From the NCBI GenBank assembly GCA_004335835.1, contig RWJK01001577.1, forward strand, positions 70,909-134,908: a stretch of 64,000 nt of DNA. Reading direction: 5' to 3'. The translations under genes and the position numbers were made by a program. The notes under the pieces were generated by a model. The model was not told the origin of the DNA. It made no database searches and saw only the letters and a list, made by a program, of their open reading frames with translations. Shown here one piece after another: positions 60,561 through 64,000 of the stretch (position 1 is the stretch's first letter; each line of letters starts with the position of its first letter). Source of the stretch: Scenedesmus sp. ARA3 (taxonomy: Eukaryota > Chlorophyta > Chlorophyceae > Sphaeropleales > Scenedesmaceae).

Positions 60561-62970
60561 AGGCAGGCAGGAAGGCATGCAGGCGGGCGGGCATGCAGGC
60601 AGGCGGGCAGGCAGGCAGGTAATGAGCAACGCATAAGCACAGGCAGAGGACCAGCAAGAGACGAGAGCATTATGCATGCTTGCGCGTTGTGTGGATAGGC
60701 ATGATTGCAGTGGGCAAGCGCGCTGCCGTGGCGCACCTGTGTAGATGCTGTCGGCAGGCAGCCGTGCCTCCAGCTGCTGCGCCATGGCGCCTATGCCAGC
60801 AGCAGGCAGGCAGTTCTGCCCTGTTGCCAGCATGCGCATCACAAACTCAAACAGCCTGCGAAGCATCAACATTAGAAGCGGCAGAACAGGTTTGCAGGAT
60901 TGCTGCAACATTGCGTGAGGTGGCTCAGCCTGCACTTGTCAGGACTCTGCTACGCCAGCAGTTGATGGACGCTGGCATGAAGTGCAGAAGCGCACTCATG
61001 AGTGACGCAGATGCGCGACTGTTTCGGAGGGTGCTACCTGCCGCAAGTGTTGCCGAAGATGAGCTGGTTGCAATCCGACATGCAGGCTTTTCAACATCTC
61101 TGCTTCTTTATCGAGCTGGCTGAGGTGGTTCACTATCATCTGCCACATGTGCCCACATGTGCCATTCATATCGGTGCTGTGTCCTTGCTGTGCCACTGCT
61201 GCTTGCTGACTGGTCTACTATGCTCACAACGCATCGCTTGCTTACCTGCTGCTGGTGGTCAGCTGCGTGTTGAAGAAAATGCCGCCCAGGAAAGGCCTGA
61301 AGAAGCGGTCAATGATGGCCTCTGAAAAGCCCTCGGCCTGCACGCGTTTCAAAAGTGCCGTAACAGTCTAATTCTGCAGCCTGCTGGCATCTAAACACAC
61401 CGTGTGAATGCGAGGCAGAAGGCATGGGCAAGGGGCCACAACTGGCAGCAAAAGCACACAACATGGCATACTAGCTGACAACACAAGCACTGCTGCTGCT
61501 GCTGCTGCTGACTCAAGGGCATACAGTCTCCAACAAAGCTGTCTGGCACTGCTCCAGGCTGCCTATCACACCCTATCCCTTACAGCCTTACAGCCTCACC
61601 CTGAGCCGTTCCAGGATCGTAGTCTCTGGCTTTTCAAAGATGGCATCCAGCGGGCCTATCAGTGTCTTGAGCCTGAACAGGCCCACATTGACTTTGTCAA
61701 CCACGCTGCCGACGGGGTTGGTCAGTGACAGCAGCCCATCCGCAAAGTGACGCAGCGGGTCTGCAACGGTGTGGAACTGGCCGTTGTACCACACGCGGGC
61801 ACCTGCAAGGCGCAGCAGCACAGCGTCAACGTAACATCATGACAACTGACACCTGATGTTACAAGCAGTCGTATGCGTACACCCTTGACAACTGCGCGGC
61901 GATGCGGGTTGGGCACAAATGCACAGTACACTTTGAAGCCGGTTGCACCAGACATGCAGTGCCTGCTTGTAGCAGCAGTCCACACCACGCCAGGCTCAGG
62001 CCGAAAAGTTATGACGAGGCAGTACAGAGTAGTTCAAATCTGTCTTGCTACATTGCAAGTGCAACCCTGTCTGCACTTCAGTGTCACACTGGCTGACACC
62101 CCACCTCATGCCATGCAGCAAACCCTGGTACTTGCAGTGCTGTTGCCATACACTGCTGTTGGCAAGGCAGCTGACATGCAGTTTTACACTACTAGCCTGT
62201 CGTGTCAACACAACATGCGCAGTGCTGCCAGCTGGCTGCCAGTTACGAGCCATTGGCACCTGTGCAGCATGCTGCTGCTTTATAAAGAACCATCTGCACC
62301 ATTCACATCACCCACTACAGCATCCCATACTCCCTGCTGTAACAACATGGCACATTTTGTGCCTGGCTGCGCAAGCAAACTATCAGGCCCGCCCACCTGC
62401 GTAGAAGGGCTGCAGCTGCAGCGCTTCAAACTTCGCTGCCTGCTGCTGCTGCTGCAGATTGCTAAGCACTACCCGGTACCGAATGCATCCCCCAGAGGCG
62501 CACTCCCATGTGCAGAGCAGCTGCTGTCAAATGTTGAGCAACTCAGCCAGTTGAACTGCCAGGCACCACCCACCTGCATAGAAGGGCTGCAGCTGCAGTG
62601 CCTCAAAGTCCAGGGTTTCCCGCGCCTCTGGGTAGCCAGTCAGAAAGATCTGAAAGCCCCGATCCAGCAAAAACCCGTCCACTACATCTGTGCGGGTACG
62701 CCCACCAACACCATCGCCTGCCTCCAGGATAACTGGTGCTAGCCCTCGCTTGCGCAGCACTGCTGCTGCGTTCAGCCCTGCCAAGCCAGCACCAACCACC
62801 ACTACGTCTGCCTCTGATGGCAGCTGCTTGCTAGATGCTGCAGCAGCACATGGGGTGAGGCGCACCCTGCGTGTGGTGAAGGCCCTGCTGCAGCAGCGCT
62901 GGGTACTGCTGGATGCTAGGCCGGCCCTGCTGGCACGTGAATGCCCAGCTACGCTCGTGCTAGACAACAT
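58886..62970 (-). CDS. FAD-dependent oxidoreductase, amine oxidase/phytoene-desaturase superfamily, plastid-type
   Basis: Exons in transcription order: 62970-62574, 61802-61600, 61337-61246, 60855-60737, 60465-60317, 59962-59792 and 59242-58886; about 495 residues in phase. The ATG at 62970 opens MLSSTSVAGHSRASRAGLAS, a Ser/Arg-rich transit-like peptide; the longer upstream frame has no such look. The FAD dinucleotide fold follows (VVVVGAGLAGLNAAAVLRKR, residues 56-75), then ILEAGDGVGGRTRTD, FLLDRGFQIFLTGYPEA, ARVWYNG, FFRPFLGGIFFNTQL, GIGAMAQQLEARLP, and the C-terminal FAD loop ALGAGLYVAGDHRDSA. This matches plant and cyanobacterial NAD(P)/FAD proteins near phytoene desaturase and protoporphyrinogen oxidase, most of unknown substrate. 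Parts of exons 1, 6 and 7 are each duplicated locally. Confidence 0.88.
59532..59866 (-). repeat. Exon 6 end of the oxidoreductase repeated three times
   Basis: Exon 6 ends with the segment coding GLVNNCCFPSTVAPSYAPAG (59866-59792). A near-identical copy lies in the next intron at about 59730-59656, coding the same residues, and a more decayed third at about 59607-59532 (SLADNCYLPSM). Periods are about 136 and 147. Copy 2 keeps a GTGAGA donor and has CAG upstream. Confidence 0.9.
60484..60620. repeat. (GCAG)n/(GGCA)n tetranucleotide microsatellite in intron 4 of the oxidoreductase
   Basis: An imperfect GGCA/GGCAG run of about 137 bases with GAAG and GGGC interruptions starts 19 bases upstream of the exon 5 acceptor in transcription order. 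Confidence 0.92.
62393..62612 (-). repeat. Exon 1 end of the oxidoreductase duplicated inside intron 1
   Basis: The exon 1 end coding FEALQLQPFYAG plus its GTGGG donor (about 62612-62569) recurs at about 62435-62393, coding the same residues. The period is 177. The first bases of the intron are duplicated as well. Confidence 0.9.
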
Positions 62971-63318
62971 AGTGGCTTCTGAGCCGTCCTGCAAGCGAAT
63001 GTGGGTATTAGTGAGCAGCTGTGGACGGTGTTTGCTTTGGTACAAGATCGGACTTGTGCGTTGTGCAGAGTTGTTCAATGACGGAACAAGTGAAATGTAA
63101 AGCGTTGCATGGCCAGTAACGCGTACAATGCCAGCATGCTGCGTGCAGCGAGTGCCCACCTGATGCCCATCAGTCATCCCAAGTAACACGTCCTTGCCGG
63201 AGCCTTTGAACGCTTTGGCATCATCAGTCAAGCTTTTGGGCGAATGCCAAGTACGCCTTTCACCGATCTGCCGTCAAGATTATATTGTTCAGTGTGAAAG
63301 TTTGACTCAGCAGCCGTG
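62971..63318. promoter_or_regulatory. Divergent promoter region between the oxidoreductase and the Lys-rich protein gene
   Basis: Divergent start codons are 348 bases apart. No clear TATA box. Confidence 0.35.
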
Positions 63319-64000
63319 ATGCAGCGCACTTTCCTGCGCATAAGGCCTCTAAAGAGGCGGTCGTGCACTGCAGAAGAGGCAGCAGCAGTAGTTCTAGAAC
63401 AAAAGGCCCGTGAGCGGGAGTTGCGGCCAGGCCTGGGCCATGTCCTGCAGCTGTGCTGGCTGGTGCTACAGGGCCACCCTGCCCCTTTGCCAGGAGAAGA
63501 CCTGTCAGTCATTGAAGACCTCGTTAACGATGCCCTAGGCAGGACTGAAGGAGATACACTAGGGCACGAGCAGCCAGATGACGCAGCAGCAGTGACGCCA
63601 GCTGCAGACGCAGCAGCAGAAGCAGCAGCAGCAGCAGCCGGCGGCAAGAAGCGCAAACGGCAGCAGCAAGAAGATGCAGCAGCAGATGCAGCAGCAGATG
63701 CAGAGGTGCCTTTAGAAGGTGCAGATGCTGCTGTAGAAGGCGGCAAGAGCACAAAGAAGAGCAAACACAAGAAGCAGCTCGAGCAACCAGACAACACGCC
63801 TGAGCAGGCAGCAGCAGCAGCAGCAGGCAATGGCGAGACTCCAGGCAAAAAGGACAAGAAGAGCAAAAGAAAGAGCAAAGCAGCTGAAGCAGAAGCAGCA
63901 GCAGAGCCGCAACAAGAGCAGCAAGCAAACGGCAGCATACAGCACGACCAGCAGCAGCAGTTGAAGACACCCAAGTCTGAGGGTGGTGGCAGAAAGAAGA
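63319..64000 (+). CDS. N-terminal part of a Lys/Ala-rich, probably nuclear protein (3' truncated by window edge)
   Basis: The frame opens at ATG 63319 and stays open for 227 codons to the window end. It begins MQRTFLRIRPLKRRSCTAEE and has a helical stretch VLEQKARERELRPGLGHVLQ, which look like a folded domain. From about residue 95 it becomes alternating Ala runs, acidic patches and basic clusters (GGKKRKRQQQ, KKDKKSKRKSK), the latter resembling nuclear or nucleolar localisation signals. I do not recognise the family. Whether this is a complete first exon or contains unseen introns cannot be judged, because the end is missing. Confidence 0.55.
   Translation, partial: MQRTFLRIRPLKRRSCTAEEAAAVVLEQKARERELRPGLGHVLQLCWLVLQGHPAPLPGEDLSVIEDLVNDALGRTEGDTLGHEQPDDAAAVTPAADAAAEAAAAAAGGKKRKRQQQEDAAADAAADAEVPLEGADAAVEGGKSTKKSKHKKQLEQPDNTPEQAAAAAAGNGETPGKKDKKSKRKSKAAEAEAAAEPQQEQQANGSIQHDQQQQLKTPKSEGGGRKK

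Overview
The window looks like nuclear DNA from a green alga (Chlorophyta). A chlorophycean relative of Scenedesmus or Raphidocelis is my best guess, but the sequence does not prove it. The evidence is: about 15 intron-rich genes with GT-AG introns; very abundant CAG/CTG trinucleotide repeats; TGTAA motifs downstream of several stops; a plant-type RS31/RS40 splicing factor; chloroplast-transit-like N-termini; a starch-binding CBM20 protein; and an IFT52 gene, which implies a cilium at some life stage. There is one 50-N assembly gap. I saw no rRNA, tRNA, CRISPR array or bacterial-type operon.

Layout, left to right: (1) 1-4114 (+) 3' part of a ubiquitin-specific-protease-like gene; (2) 6087-6683 (+) small secreted Cys-rich protein; (3) 8519-10826 (-) YAR1-like ankyrin protein, divergent from (4) 11296-12954 (+) RAD6-class ubiquitin-conjugating E2; (5) 15222-18118 (-) IFT52; (6) 20388-20864 (-) Pro/Gln-rich protein with a CYSTM-like tail; (7) 21789-27852 (-) multi-BRCT TOPBP1/MEI1-like protein; (8) 28251-33730 (-) F-box protein with SirB1-like transglutaminase fold and YccV-like domain (FBXO21 type); (9) 34528-37057 (-) RS31-type SR protein; (10) 39800-42795 (-) plastid-type CBM20 protein; (11) 44183-45862 (-) RING E3, divergent from (12) 46185-49038 (+) alpha/beta hydrolase; (13) 52937-56103 (+) cytochrome P450; (14) 58886-62970 (-) FAD-dependent amine-oxidase-type oxidoreductase, divergent from (15) 63319->64000 (+) the start of a Lys-rich protein.

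The gene models were built by hand from reading-frame continuity, homology to known families and GT-AG sites. Nearly every junction keeps phase; weaker joins are flagged in the entries. Four genes belong to the ubiquitin system (USP, RAD6-type E2, F-box protein, RING E3), but they are interleaved with unrelated genes and I see no sign of a functional cluster.

The most unusual structure is not a single gene. It is a recurring pattern of local tandem duplications that copy an exon end, often with its splice site, into the adjoining intron or 3' flank. I find it in the USP, E2, F-box, P450 and oxidoreductase genes; in the oxidoreductase it occurs three times. Three other points stand out: CTG trinucleotide repeats serve as the pyrimidine tract directly at several 3' splice sites (33 copies in the ankyrin gene); a poly(A)-tailed short element with target-site duplications is present, one copy of which sits exactly at the P450 stop codon; and the E2 gene has a 15-nt microexon.
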